DNA of 64,000 nt from Streptomyces cathayae (GCF_029760955.1 NZ_CP121682.1:930001-994000), one strand, 5' to 3'; shown: positions 42,451-51,468, counted from the stretch's first letter. The notes: generated by a model not told the origin, from the sequence alone. Program-made: numbers and translations.

Positions 42451-42873
42451 GTGGAGCAGCCCAGGACGGCGTTGGCCGAGCGGATCGCCGAGCAGCGGGC
42501 GGGGGCCGGTGATCCGCGGGCGCTGGTGGGTGAGATGCGGCGGTCGGTGCTTCTGGTCCCGTCCGTCGACGGCCGCCTGTGGAGCGCGCATTCGGGTGGG
42601 GTGCGGTGGGTGTGCGCCTTCACGGACGAGACGGCGCTGGCCCGCTTCGCCCTTCACCACGGGCCGGGTGACCGGCCGATGGACTACGCGGCGCTGCGGG
42701 GTGCCCGCATCGTGGACGAGATCGTGCCGTCTCTGGGCGAGCCCGCCGGCCTGGCGGTGGACATCGCCGACGAAGACGGGTCGATGTTCTTCCCGCCGGT
42801 CACCGGGATCGTCCCCGACGGTGCCGCCCTCGACACCGAAACGACGGAGGGGGGACCTGGCCGTGGGCGCTGA
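42451..42873 (+). CDS. SseB-family protein of the toxin locus
   Basis: This 140-residue protein has an SseB N-domain: RSVLLVPSVDGRLWSAHSGG, WVCAFTDETALARFALHHG and GLAVDIADEDGSMFFPPVTG follow the family's strand/helix order. SseB-like proteins are common next to type VII-type effector genes in Streptomyces and may be chaperones or adaptors. The GTG start has GAGGGAGGGG upstream. The following gene begins inside its last codons (11-base overlap), so SseB, the helical protein and the RHS toxin form one operon. Confidence 0.82.
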   Translation: MEQPRTALAERIAEQRAGAGDPRALVGEMRRSVLLVPSVDGRLWSAHSGGVRWVCAFTDETALARFALHHGPGDRPMDYAALRGARIVDEIVPSLGEPAGLAVDIADEDGSMFFPPVTGIVPDGAALDTETTEGGPGRGR

Positions 42874-43528
42874 CGGGACGGACCTGAACTTCGACGAGGT
42901 GTCGGTCGCCAAGTTCACCAAGGGGGTGGGCGCCACCATCGACGAGCTGGGCGACCTGGGCGGCGCCACCGGCTCCATCATGGGCAAAGGGTTCTCCCAG
43001 CTGTCGATGACCGGGATGGAGACCGGGCACCACGGCCTGTCCGTCGACTTCGAGGACTTCTGCGAACGCTGGGAGTGGGGCGTGCGCGCCCTGGTGAACG
43101 ACGCCGGCCAGATCGCGAACCGGCTGGGGCTGACGGCGGGCACCCTGTGGGAGCACGACCAGTACGTGGCAGGCTCGCTGAAGGTGGGGGTCAACGCCCT
43201 GATGGGCGGCAACCCGCACGCCTCCGAGGAGGAGATCACCCAGCAGGACTGGGGTGAGGTGTTCACGCCGGACCACCTGGACCCGGACTGGAGCCGTGAG
43301 TCGTTCGAGCGGGCCGGCGAGGAGATCGAGCAGACCTGGAAGGACACCGGCCGTTCGCTGCTCACGGAGGGGCGGGGCGGACAGCAGTCGGAGTGGCTCA
43401 ACGAGCAGTTGGGCATCGACGAGGGCGAGTGGAACCGGGCGCTGGACGAGACGTTCGGCCCGTCGCCCGAGGAACGCGCCCAACAGGCGCAGCAGCAGGG
43501 CGGCCAGGGCGGCGACGGGGGTGACTGA
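42863..43528 (+). CDS. Helical protein between SseB and RHS toxin, type VII-associated
   Basis: This 221-residue protein is not named in any family I can recall. The first part (VSVAKFTKGVGATIDELGDL) is amphipathic. The centre has two long helices around DFEDFCERWEWGVRALVNDA and QIANRLGLTAGTLWEHDQYV; this W-containing helical hairpin resembles the WXG100-like partner proteins of RHS toxins. The C-terminus is acidic and Gln/Gly-rich. Its GTG start at 42863 overlaps the SseB gene; the RHS gene starts 2 bases after its stop. It probably binds or presents the toxin for export. Confidence 0.75.
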   Translation: MGADGTDLNFDEVSVAKFTKGVGATIDELGDLGGATGSIMGKGFSQLSMTGMETGHHGLSVDFEDFCERWEWGVRALVNDAGQIANRLGLTAGTLWEHDQYVAGSLKVGVNALMGGNPHASEEEITQQDWGEVFTPDHLDPDWSRESFERAGEEIEQTWKDTGRSLLTEGRGGQQSEWLNEQLGIDEGEWNRALDETFGPSPEERAQQAQQQGGQGGDGGD

Positions 43529-43530
43529 GC

Positions 43531-46500
43531 GTGGGTATCGGCGACTTCATCAAGGACATCACCCCGGACTCGGTGGAGGAGACGGTCGAGGACGGTGTCG
43601 AGTGGCTCGGCGACCGGGTCGAGGGCGCGGGGAACTGGACCGCGGACCGGCTGGACGAGGCCGGCTGGGAGTCGGGTGCGGACTGGGTGCGCGAGCAGTC
43701 GCGTTCGGTGGCGAACCGGATGGGCGCCGAGGTCGACGAGATGGACCTCGGAGAGACCGAGGACAGGACCAAGCTGGTCTACGGCAGTCCGGAGAAGATC
43801 CGTTCCACCGCTGAGAAACTCCGCTCCTTCCAGAAAGCGTTCGACGACGCCGGTTCCGGGCTGAAGGGTCTGGACTCCTCACAGCTCAAGGGCGAGGCCG
43901 CCGAGGCACTGCGCAAGGCGGTGAGCACCCAGCCGCCGAAGTGGTTCACCGGTGCCGACGCCTGCGAGAAGGCGGTCGGCGCGCTGGAGTCGTTCGCCTC
44001 CACCGTGAGCTGGGCGCAGGGGCAGGCGCAGACGGCGATCCGCAAGTGGAAGGAAGGGGTCAAGGCGTCCGAGGACGCCGCCGACGCCCACCGCAAGAAG
44101 GTCGACGCCTACAACAAGGCCGTCGACCGCTACAACGCCCAGCCCGCCGACAAGCGCGACCCGTCCACGCTTCCGCCGTGTCCGGCGCCGACGTTCGACG
44201 ACCCGGGCAAGAAGCTGATGCAGGAGGCGCAGGACATCCTCGCCGAGGCCCGCAAGCAGCGGAACACCGCCGCGGAGACCGCCCGCAGCGCGGTGCGCGC
44301 GGCACGCGACATGGCCCCTCAGAAGCCGTCGTACGCGCAGCAGGCGGGCGACGGTCTGCAGGAGCTGCAGATCATGGGCGACCACGTCGGCGGCGGGGTC
44401 ATCAAGGGCACGGCGGGGCTGCTCACCTTCGTGCGGGGCATCAACCCGCTGGACCCGTACAACCTCACCCACCCGGCCGAGTACGCCACGAACCTCAACG
44501 GCCTGGCCTCCGGCCTGGTGCTGGCAGCCAACGACCCGGTCGGCACCGGCAAGCAGATGGTCGGCGACTTCATGAAGGACCCCTACGAGGGTTTCGGCCG
44601 GCTGCTGCCCGACGCCGCGCTGACCGTGGCCACCGGCGGGGGCGGTGCCGCGGTCAAGGGCGTGCGCATCGCCGCCGACGCGGCCGACGCCGCGCGGGTC
44701 CGCCGCCTGGTCGACGACGCCCCCGACGGCACCCACAACCGGCCCGACGGGTCCCGCACCACCGACGGCACCGACCCCGTCGACCTGGCTTCCGGCCGCA
44801 TGTTCCTGCCCCAGGCCGACGTGGAGATCCCCGGCATCCTGCCGCTGGTCTTCACCCGGCGCACCGAGTCCGGCTGCACGGCCGGCCGCTTCCTGGGGCC
44901 GTCCTGGACCTCCACCGTCGACGAACGCCTGGAGATCGACCCGGTCGGCGTCGTCCACGTCACCGCCGACGGCCTGCTGATCCCCTATCCGCACCCCGTC
45001 CCCGGAGCCCCCACCCGTCCCGAGTCCGGCACCACCCGCACCCTGCTGGCCCGCGACGCGGACGGCGACTACACGCTCACCGACCCCGACACCGGCCTGG
45101 TCCGCCACTTCACCGCCCCGCCCGGCGGCGAACCCGGCGGCGACGGCGACGCCTGGCTGATGTCCGTCACCGAACGCAACGGCCACACCGTCACCGTCGA
45201 CCGCACCGAGGACGGCCTGCCGACGGCCCTGGCCCACTCGGCCGGCCCCCGGGTGAAGCTGACCACCACCGACGGCCGGATCACCGCCCTCGCCCTGGTC
45301 GGCGCGGGCGAGAACGGCGCCGACCTGCCGCTGATGGGCTACGGCTACCGGGACGGCGACCTCACCACCGTCACCAAACCCTCCGGCGCCACCACCACCT
45401 TCGCCTACGACGACCGCCGCCGCGTCACCGCCTGGACCGACTCCAACGACAGCCGCTACGACTACGCCTACGACGACCGCGACCGCGTCATCGCCGAAGG
45501 CGGCGAGGCCGGCCACGTCCAGATCACCCTCGCCTACACCGAGCCCGACCCCGCCACCGGCCACCGCACCACCACACTGACCACCGCCGACGGCCGCACC
45601 ACCCGCCACCGCATCGACCACCGCTGCCGGGTGATCGCCACCACCGACCCCCTCGGCCACACCACCCGCTCCACCTACGACACCCACGGCAACCCGCTCA
45701 CCCGCACCGACCCGCTCGGCGCCACCACCGCCTTCACCTACGACGAGAACAGCAGGCTGGTCTGCGCGGTCCGCCCGGACGGCTCCGAACTGCGCATCGT
45801 GCGCGGCCCTCTCGGGCTGCCGACGGAGGTTGTGGGGCCGGACGGCGCCCGCACGACCTACGCGTACGACGAGCGTGGCAACCGGATCGCGGTCACCGAC
45901 CCGGCCGGCCACGCCACCCGCTACGCCTACGACGACGCAGGCCGGCTCGCCTCCGTCACCGACGCCCTCGGGGACACGACCCGTGTGGTGTGCGACAGGG
46001 CGGGGCTGGTCGTGGCGGTGACCGACCCGTCCGGCGCCACCATCCGCACCGAGCGGGACGGGCTGGGCCGTCCGGTCCGTGTCACCGGCCCGACGGGCGG
46101 GGTCACCCGACTGGACTGGAACGCGGACGGGCAGCTCGTCCGCCGCATCGGGCCGGGCGGCGCCACCGAGTCATGGATCTACGACGGCGAGGGCAACTGC
46201 CTCGCCCACACGGACGCCGTCGGCGGCGTCTCGCGCTACGAGTACACCCACTTCGACCTCCCGCTCGCCGGCACCCGGCCCGACGGGAGCCGCTACGAGT
46301 TCGAGCACGACAACGACCTGCGTCTCACCCGGGTCACCAACCCGCAGGGTCTGACCTGGACGTACGAGTACGACGCGGTCGGCAACATCGTGTCCGAGAC
46401 CGACTTCGACGGGCGCACCCTGACCTACCGCATGGACGCCGCGGGTCGGCTCGCCGAGCGGATCGACGCGCTCGGCGGGGCCGTCTCCTTCGAGCGCGAC

Positions 46501-48306
46501 CAGCTCGGCCAGGTCATCCGCAAGGACGTCGACGGCCGGGTGACGACCTACGCCTACGATCGGGCGGGCCGCCTCCTGGAGGCGATCGGACCGGAGAGCG
46601 AACTCCGCTACCAGTACGACCGCCGCGGGCAGGTCAAGACAGAACTGGTGGACGGCCGCCCGCTCGTCCACTCCTACGACGACCTGGGGCGGCGCATCCG
46701 CCGGACCACGCCCACCGGCCATGTCACGTCCTACGCCTACGCCTCCGACGGACTCCCCCTGCGGCTCACCACGGGGGGCCGGCGGGTCGACTTCCACCAC
46801 GACGCCGTCGGCCGCGAACTGACCCGTACCTACGGGGACGCGATCACCATGACGTCGGCCTGGGACGAGGCCGGACGGCTCGCCGAGCAGCACATCACCG
46901 CCGGAGTCAGAGCCATCGACAGCCGCGCCTACGCCTACCGCGCCGACGGCCACCTGATCTCCGTCGCGACCCGGCTGTCGGGCACCCGTACCTTCGAGCT
47001 CGACCGGGCGGGCCGGGTCACCGCCGTCCACGCACAAGGCTGGACGGAGCGATACGCCTACGACGCCGTCGGCAACCAGACCTCGGCCTCCTGGCCGTCC
47101 CGCCACCCCGGCAGCGAGGCCATCGGGCCGCGCGCCTACACCGGTACCACCGTCACCCGCGCCGGAGACGTCCGCTTCGGGCACGACGCTCTCGGCCGGA
47201 TCGTCCTGCGGCAGAAGACCCGCCTGTCCCGTAAGCCCGACACCTGGCGCTACGAGTGGGACACTGAGAACCGTCTCACCTCCGTCACCACCCCGGACGG
47301 GACGCGGTGGCGGTACCGCTACGACCCACTGGGCCGCCGCACCACGAAGCAGCGCCTGGCGGACGACGGCGAGGGCGTGGTCGAGGAGATCCGCTTCACC
47401 TGGGACGGCCTCACCCTGTGCGAGCAGACCAGCCACCGGCCGGACGTCCCGAACACGGTCGTCCTCACCTGGGACCACCGGGACGTTGTGCCCCTGGCCC
47501 AGACCGAGCGCATCCTCACGGCCGACAGCGGTCAGGAGGAGATCGACCGGCGGTTCTTCGCCATCGCCACCGATCTCGTCGGCACGCCGACCGAACTCAT
47601 CGACGAGTCCGGGGACATCGCCTGGCGCAGTCGGAGCACGCTCTGGGGCACCACTGCCTGGGCCCGGGACAGCAGCGCCTACATCCCGCTGCGCTTCCCC
47701 GGCCAGTACTACGACCCCGAGACCGGCCTCCACTACAACTGCTTCCGTCACTACGACCCCGAGACCGGCCGCTACACCTCCCCGGACCCACTGGGTCTCG
47801 CTCCCGCGCCGAACCCTGTGGGCTATGTCGACAACCCGCACACAGGGTGCGACCCGCTGGGCCTGATGCCCAAGTACACGAAGGAGGAAAAAGCCCAACA
47901 GGCCAGGGAAAAGGCCATCCAGACCGCGGACGAGGTCATCGAGAGAGCCCAGGGAAACCGGATGAAGAAGGCCGGGAACTACCACGCGGATTCCATGCAC
48001 AGCTTCAGTGACGAGCGGGTCTTGGAGATCCTCAAGAGCCCAGACGCCGTTTACCACTCGACGGCGGGCAGCGGAAGGCTGACCTTCCGACAAGGGGAGG
48101 ACATCGTGGTGACAGAGGGTGGAGGTGCAGGGGCGGGCAATGCCATCACGGCGTACGGCCCGTCCGGTACCAGGGGGGACTCCGGTGTGCGGGCACTCGG
48201 AGGCCTGCCCTCCGACCCCGGAGGGCCGATTACCCACGCAGACGTGGTGGAGGGCAGGATTCCGGCCAAGAACGGCTACCTGGCTCCCGCGGTGCAGATT
48301 CGATGA
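43531..48306 (+). CDS. RHS-repeat polymorphic toxin with type VII-like N-terminal signal domain
   Basis: This is a 1591-residue effector. Residues 1-260 are helical and include the actinobacterial T7SS-signal pattern (DRTKLVYGSPEKIRSTAEKL, LRSFQKAFDDAG). A hydrophobic stretch lies around 290-390. DUF6531 (DPVDLASGRMFLPQADVEIP) begins near 415. YD-type RHS repeats fill about 475-1390. The RHS core RFPGQYYDPETGLHYN ... RYTSPDPLGL lies near 1390-1425, and DPLGLMP near 1447 marks the cleavage boundary. The last 144 residues are the toxin; FSDERVLEILKSPDAVYHS ... LTFRQGEDIVVTE suggests a BECR/DUF4258-like RNase fold. The immunity gene follows 13 bases on. Confidence 0.9.
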   Translation: MGIGDFIKDITPDSVEETVEDGVEWLGDRVEGAGNWTADRLDEAGWESGADWVREQSRSVANRMGAEVDEMDLGETEDRTKLVYGSPEKIRSTAEKLRSFQKAFDDAGSGLKGLDSSQLKGEAAEALRKAVSTQPPKWFTGADACEKAVGALESFASTVSWAQGQAQTAIRKWKEGVKASEDAADAHRKKVDAYNKAVDRYNAQPADKRDPSTLPPCPAPTFDDPGKKLMQEAQDILAEARKQRNTAAETARSAVRAARDMAPQKPSYAQQAGDGLQELQIMGDHVGGGVIKGTAGLLTFVRGINPLDPYNLTHPAEYATNLNGLASGLVLAANDPVGTGKQMVGDFMKDPYEGFGRLLPDAALTVATGGGGAAVKGVRIAADAADAARVRRLVDDAPDGTHNRPDGSRTTDGTDPVDLASGRMFLPQADVEIPGILPLVFTRRTESGCTAGRFLGPSWTSTVDERLEIDPVGVVHVTADGLLIPYPHPVPGAPTRPESGTTRTLLARDADGDYTLTDPDTGLVRHFTAPPGGEPGGDGDAWLMSVTERNGHTVTVDRTEDGLPTALAHSAGPRVKLTTTDGRITALALVGAGENGADLPLMGYGYRDGDLTTVTKPSGATTTFAYDDRRRVTAWTDSNDSRYDYAYDDRDRVIAEGGEAGHVQITLAYTEPDPATGHRTTTLTTADGRTTRHRIDHRCRVIATTDPLGHTTRSTYDTHGNPLTRTDPLGATTAFTYDENSRLVCAVRPDGSELRIVRGPLGLPTEVVGPDGARTTYAYDERGNRIAVTDPAGHATRYAYDDAGRLASVTDALGDTTRVVCDRAGLVVAVTDPSGATIRTERDGLGRPVRVTGPTGGVTRLDWNADGQLVRRIGPGGATESWIYDGEGNCLAHTDAVGGVSRYEYTHFDLPLAGTRPDGSRYEFEHDNDLRLTRVTNPQGLTWTYEYDAVGNIVSETDFDGRTLTYRMDAAGRLAERIDALGGAVSFERDQLGQVIRKDVDGRVTTYAYDRAGRLLEAIGPESELRYQYDRRGQVKTELVDGRPLVHSYDDLGRRIRRTTPTGHVTSYAYASDGLPLRLTTGGRRVDFHHDAVGRELTRTYGDAITMTSAWDEAGRLAEQHITAGVRAIDSRAYAYRADGHLISVATRLSGTRTFELDRAGRVTAVHAQGWTERYAYDAVGNQTSASWPSRHPGSEAIGPRAYTGTTVTRAGDVRFGHDALGRIVLRQKTRLSRKPDTWRYEWDTENRLTSVTTPDGTRWRYRYDPLGRRTTKQRLADDGEGVVEEIRFTWDGLTLCEQTSHRPDVPNTVVLTWDHRDVVPLAQTERILTADSGQEEIDRRFFAIATDLVGTPTELIDESGDIAWRSRSTLWGTTAWARDSSAYIPLRFPGQYYDPETGLHYNCFRHYDPETGRYTSPDPLGLAPAPNPVGYVDNPHTGCDPLGLMPKYTKEEKAQQAREKAIQTADEVIERAQGNRMKKAGNYHADSMHSFSDERVLEILKSPDAVYHSTAGSGRLTFRQGEDIVVTEGGGAGAGNAITAYGPSGTRGDSGVRALGGLPSDPGGPITHADVVEGRIPAKNGYLAPAVQIR

Positions 48307-48319
48307 GGCGGCATTCACC

Positions 48320-49078
48320 ATGAGACTTACCCTCGACGGCGACTGGAGTGCAACGGTGACGGGCAATGCCCTTCGCGTCCCACCGCGCTTCGACTTCCTG
48401 GATCAGCGGGTGCGTATCGCGGAGTACACCGACGTGAAGGAATGGCAGCGGTTCCTCGTGGACACGTTCGGCAGCCAGGAGTGGCTGTGGGACGACCCGG
48501 ACGAGCTCCGGTTCGATCCGGCCGGCCGGGAGCTGGTCGGCGCCGCGTTCCGATTGCCCCACGAAGCGGCCGACCTCGAGGACTGCGCCCGCGTTCCCGC
48601 CACACCCCCCGCCCGTCCTGGCGGTCTGCGTGCCGACGAGGTCCGGGATTTCCGCCTGGCGATGACCACCGAGCTCTGCCGCGCCCCCGAAGACGCCGTA
48701 CTGACCTGCCTGCGCGACCTCGACGTCCTCGACGAGCCGCTGGACGCCCGCATCGGCATCGCTCCCGACGTGGCGCTCCTCGTCCAGGGCGGCGCCGTCG
48801 TCGGCTGGAGCCTGACCGACCCGGTCCGGTACGTCACCACCGGGTTCGCCGCTCTCGACCCGGCTCCACCGGCCCAAGCCACCCGGCTCCTGTTCACGGC
48901 CTGCATGGACCTAGCCACCACGCCGTGGCTGGACGCGGTGAGGCGCCGTGACCCGGCCGCGGTGTCCGACCTGCGGGAACTGGACCACAGGCTGCGCGAC
49001 CAACGCGAGGACCGGCACCGCGTCGACGCCCTGCTCTCGCTTGTCGGCAACCTGGTGGAGGATTACGCAAACTCGTGA
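48320..49078 (+). CDS. Immunity protein for the RHS toxin (copy 1)
   Basis: This 252-residue cytoplasmic protein directly follows the RHS toxin. It opens MRLTLDGDWSATVTGNALRV and contains EYTDVKEWQRFLVDTFGSQE, GGLRADEVRDFRLAMTTELC and DLDVLDEPLDARIGIAPDVA. No named immunity family was recognised. It is clearly paralogous to the gene at 49453-50202 along the whole length. Position and the repeat of the toxin-end/immunity arrangement downstream make the role nearly certain, though it is inferred. ATG 48320 matches the paralog start and lies 13 bases after the toxin stop. Confidence 0.8.
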   Translation: MRLTLDGDWSATVTGNALRVPPRFDFLDQRVRIAEYTDVKEWQRFLVDTFGSQEWLWDDPDELRFDPAGRELVGAAFRLPHEAADLEDCARVPATPPARPGGLRADEVRDFRLAMTTELCRAPEDAVLTCLRDLDVLDEPLDARIGIAPDVALLVQGGAVVGWSLTDPVRYVTTGFAALDPAPPAQATRLLFTACMDLATTPWLDAVRRRDPAAVSDLRELDHRLRDQREDRHRVDALLSLVGNLVEDYANS

Positions 49079-49084
49079 CGCCCA

Positions 49085-49255
49085 TTGATCAGAAGCTCAT
49101 GGGCTTCTCGTCCAGGACGTGGCGAAGCGGCCGCGGACAGCCCGCACCGCTTCAGGTGCATGCGCCCGGGCTGGGTCAGCCGCACCCGGTACGGCTTCGC
49201 GATGAGGCCGCCCACCTGTCGCCGCGTCCACACCTGCTCGCCTCGCCGTCAACGC
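49085..49255 (-). pseudogene. IS630-type transposase remnant (winged-helix part)
   Basis: On the minus strand the translation gives EQVWTRRQVGGLIAKPYRVR followed by LTQPGRMHLKRCGLSA. That is the pattern of the DNA-binding domain of IS630-family transposases (VWTRxxVxxLIxxxYxVRxTxxxVxxxLxRxGLS). An in-frame stop precedes it and the catalytic domain is absent. It separates the first immunity gene from the displaced toxin end, so an insertion may have helped to form this arrangement. Confidence 0.55.
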
Positions 49256-49325
49256 GGCTACCGGAGAACGACGGCCAGCGGGTGGTGAAGCACAAATTCT
49301 GAACCCGGCTCCTCCCCGGGCGGCG

Positions 49326-49439
49326 GCGCTCGGTGGCAGTCCGTCGGACCCCGGTAAGCCGGTGACCCACGAGGACATCGTGCAGGGCAGGATTCCCACC
49401 GACGACGGCTCCATGGCCCCAGCACAGCAGATCAGATGA
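49326..49439 (+). pseudogene. Displaced toxin C-terminus, 37 codons plus stop
   Basis: The frame ending at 49439 encodes ALGGSPSDPGKPVTHEDIVQ then GRIPTDDGSMAPAQQIR. It aligns with the final 37 residues of the RHS toxin (ALGGLPSDPGGPITHADVVE then GRIPAKNGYLAPAVQIR), 25 identical. No toxin sequence is found further upstream; the IS630 remnant lies there. The stop is 13 bases before the second immunity start, exactly as in the intact cassette. It is therefore the leftover of an older toxin module. Confidence 0.88.
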
Positions 49440-49452
49440 GGCAAGAATGACC

Positions 49453-50202
49453 ATGAAACTGTCGTTCGACGGCGACTGGTGTGCAACGGTGACGGACGAT
49501 CCGCTGCGCGTCACTCCCCGCTTCACCGGCGACTCCGTGGATGTCGCGCAGTATGTGGACGTGAAGGAGCGCGAGCGGTTCGTCGCGCATAGCTTCGGTA
49601 GCCAGCACTGGCTGTGGGACGCGCCTGACGTCTTCCGGTTCGACCCGGACAGCCGGCAGTTGGCCGGGGTCGAGTTCAGGCTGCCCGAAGAGTCCGTCTC
49701 CGCCGAGGACGCCGCTCGGCTTTCCCTCACACCTGCGGTACGCCCGGGTGGGCTCCGCGCCGAAGAGATCCGGGATTTCCGACATGAGATGGGGAAGGTG
49801 TTGTGCCGTGCCCCCGACGATTCCGTGCTGTCCTGTCTCCGCGACCTCGACGTCCTCGACGCCCCGCTGGAGGCCCGCATCGGCATCGCCCCCGACGTGG
49901 CACTTCTCGTCCAGGACGGCGCCGCCGTCGGCTGGAGCCTGACCGATCCAGTCCGCTATGTGACCAGCGGGTTCGCCGCTCCTGACCCCAACCCGCCCTC
50001 CCCCTCCACCCGTCACCTGTTCACTGAATGCCTGGATCTGGTCACCACACCCGTGGTCGAGGACTTGGCGGACGGCGAACCGACCGCCCTGGCCCGGCTG
50101 CGGGCCGCCGACGAGGTCCTGCGCGCCCAGCCCGAGGACCGGCACCGGGCCGACGCGCTGCTTGAGATGATCGCCACGTTCATGGAGGATTACGGACGGT
50201 GA
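49453..50202 (+). CDS. Immunity protein paralog (copy 2) of the displaced cassette
   Basis: This 249-residue protein is homologous to the gene at 48320-49078 from end to end: MKLSFDGDWCATVTDDPLRV, DVKERERFVAHSFGSQHWLW, GGLRAEEIRDFRHEM and LDAPLEARIGIAPDVALLVQ. Its 3' half is especially close to copy 1. The ATG at 49453 is preferred to 49447 because it matches the paralog start and spacing. It is intact, although only the toxin's last codons remain. Retaining an orphan immunity gene protects against siblings that still use the older toxin variant. Confidence 0.82.
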   Translation: MKLSFDGDWCATVTDDPLRVTPRFTGDSVDVAQYVDVKERERFVAHSFGSQHWLWDAPDVFRFDPDSRQLAGVEFRLPEESVSAEDAARLSLTPAVRPGGLRAEEIRDFRHEMGKVLCRAPDDSVLSCLRDLDVLDAPLEARIGIAPDVALLVQDGAAVGWSLTDPVRYVTSGFAAPDPNPPSPSTRHLFTECLDLVTTPVVEDLADGEPTALARLRAADEVLRAQPEDRHRADALLEMIATFMEDYGR

Positions 50203-50367
50203 ATCTCCCCTCCCGGTCCACGCAAGCGGGAAGTGAAGGCGGGGCAGCTGTATAGGGAATTTTTCGTCCCTGATAACGAAGAAGCGTATGAGGCCGCTGA
50301 CGAATGGCCGAATTCGGATAAAAATGGAGTGCGAGTTCTTGCCCTGCGGAACACTTCCGGGAAATAG
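50203..50367 (+). pseudogene. Remnant of an unidentified protein, C-terminal end
   Basis: Immediately after the immunity stop and in the same frame, the sequence reads REVKAGQLYREFFVPDNEEA then YEAADEWPNSDKNGVRVLAL and stops at 50365-50367. It has no start codon. Base composition is much less GC-rich than the surroundings and the amino acid sequence looks natural. It is probably the tail of a toxin or immunity protein from another cassette. Confidence 0.45.
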
Positions 50368-50378
50368 CTGGCATTTCC

Positions 50379-50555
50379 CTACGACACTCTATTCCTGGAG
50401 AACGCGACATCCTCTTCCGTGCCCTGAGCGACGCCGCGAATTTCTGGGCGGGAAAACCCGAGCTCCCGGGCCAGGAGAAGGTCACCTTCCAGACCGTACT
50501 GCCGTGCCCGCCCGAAGTTCAGGAGGAGATGCTCCACAAAATTCACGCATGGTGA
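50379..50555 (+). pseudogene. Second remnant, with frameshift, possibly an immunity-type protein
   Basis: YDTLFLEN in one frame continues one frame over as DILFRALSDAANFWAGKPEL then PGQEKVTFQTVLPCPPEVQE and EMLHKIHAW before stop 50553-50555. A single-base change near 50402 would restore one frame. The family is unknown. It lies just before the IS element, which may have cut off the rest of the locus. Confidence 0.45.
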
Positions 50556-50593
50556 ATCTCTTTCGTCGGATGTATGGGCAGGACGGCACAGAG

Positions 50594-51468
50594 TGAGGGT
50601 TTTCAGCAGTGCCGCTCCAGGGTGAGGACGGCCTTGGTGATTGACGTCATGCGATTTGGGCTGCATCGGGCTCTGCGGAAGATTCGCCAGGATTTCAGGC
50701 GGGCGATTCCTCGTTCGACGGGTATGCGGGCGGCGGACAAGGCCCGGTTGACCGTCTGCTCGGTCGGGGTGAGTTCGCCCTGGGGCGGCCGGCGTTTGGG
50801 GGTGGTGACCCACTCGCCCGCGCCGATGTAGGCCATGTCGGCGAGGACGGGGACGCCCTGGCGCTCGCAGATTCTGATGATCTTGTGGGTGCGGGCGGCG
50901 GTCAGGTCGTGCGTCCGGCCGGGCAGGGCGGGTGAGAGCCACAGCGTGCGACCGGCCGGATCCGCGATGACCTGCACGTTCACGCCGTGCCGCTTGTGCT
51001 TCGTCGAATAGTCCGCGCGTCCGTCGCCGACCCGGTCGCACTCGGCGAGCGTGCCGTCCAGGAGAACGTAGTCGGGGTCTGTCTCGCGTAGGACCTTCAG
51101 CAGGCCCGGCGCTTTGGCGGCCAGGTGCTCGACGACCGTGGTGACGTAGGCGTGGGCGGTGCCGACGGAAATACGGAAACCCGCGGCGAGTTGAGCCAGG
51201 GGGTCGTGCCGGCGCAGGTATGCCAGAGCGATCACCGCACGCTCGGACGGCCGGAGTTTGCAGCGTCGGTCACCCTCACGGGTGACGATCAGCATCGTCA
51301 CCCACTCCACGAGTGCGTGCGGCAGGTCGAGTGCGGCAGGATACGGGATCAACAGGGCTCCTGAGCTGGAGAGTTGAGACCTAGACATCTCTCTTAACGG
51401 CACGGGAGCCCTGTCCGTTGCCTACGGTCCCGCCGTCACCCGTCCGGGGGCCACCCTGAAAACCCTCA
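50594..51468. mobile_element. IS5-type insertion sequence, 875 bp
   Basis: TGAGGGTTTTCAG (50594-50606) and its exact inverse complement (51456-51468) bound a single transposase gene whose stop codon lies inside the first repeat. Element size and 13-bp repeats are normal for IS5-group elements. No convincing target-site duplication is seen at the ends, so the element may have moved other DNA or the flanks have changed. Confidence 0.85.
50603..51388 (-). CDS. IS5-family transposase (DDE_Tnp_4 type)
   Basis: This 261-residue transposase has an N-terminal helix-turn-helix ([31 protein letters not shown]) and the DDE catalytic set: D in [15 protein letters not shown] in [15 protein letters not shown], and E in [38 protein letters not shown] and [13 protein letters not shown] lie between them. 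It is apparently complete, so the element could be active. The ATG at 51388 has AAGAGAG upstream; a GTG five codons earlier is the alternative. It is not close to the remnant at 283-591. Confidence 0.92.
   Translation of the reverse strand: MSRSQLSSSGALLIPYPAALDLPHALVEWVTMLIVTREGDRRCKLRPSERAVIALAYLRRHDPLAQLAAGFRISVGTAHAYVTTVVEHLAAKAPGLLKVLRETDPDYVLLDGTLAECDRVGDGRADYSTKHKRHGVNVQVIADPAGRTLWLSPALPGRTHDLTAARTHKIIRICERQGVPVLADMAYIGAGEWVTTPKRRPPQGELTPTEQTVNRALSAARIPVERGIARLKSWRIFRRARCSPNRMTSITKAVLTLERHC

Noticed and set aside
46171..48366. Long minus-strand frame opposite the RHS toxin
   Set aside because: Val/Gly/Arg-rich shadow of the repeat-coding strand; no start site or domain.
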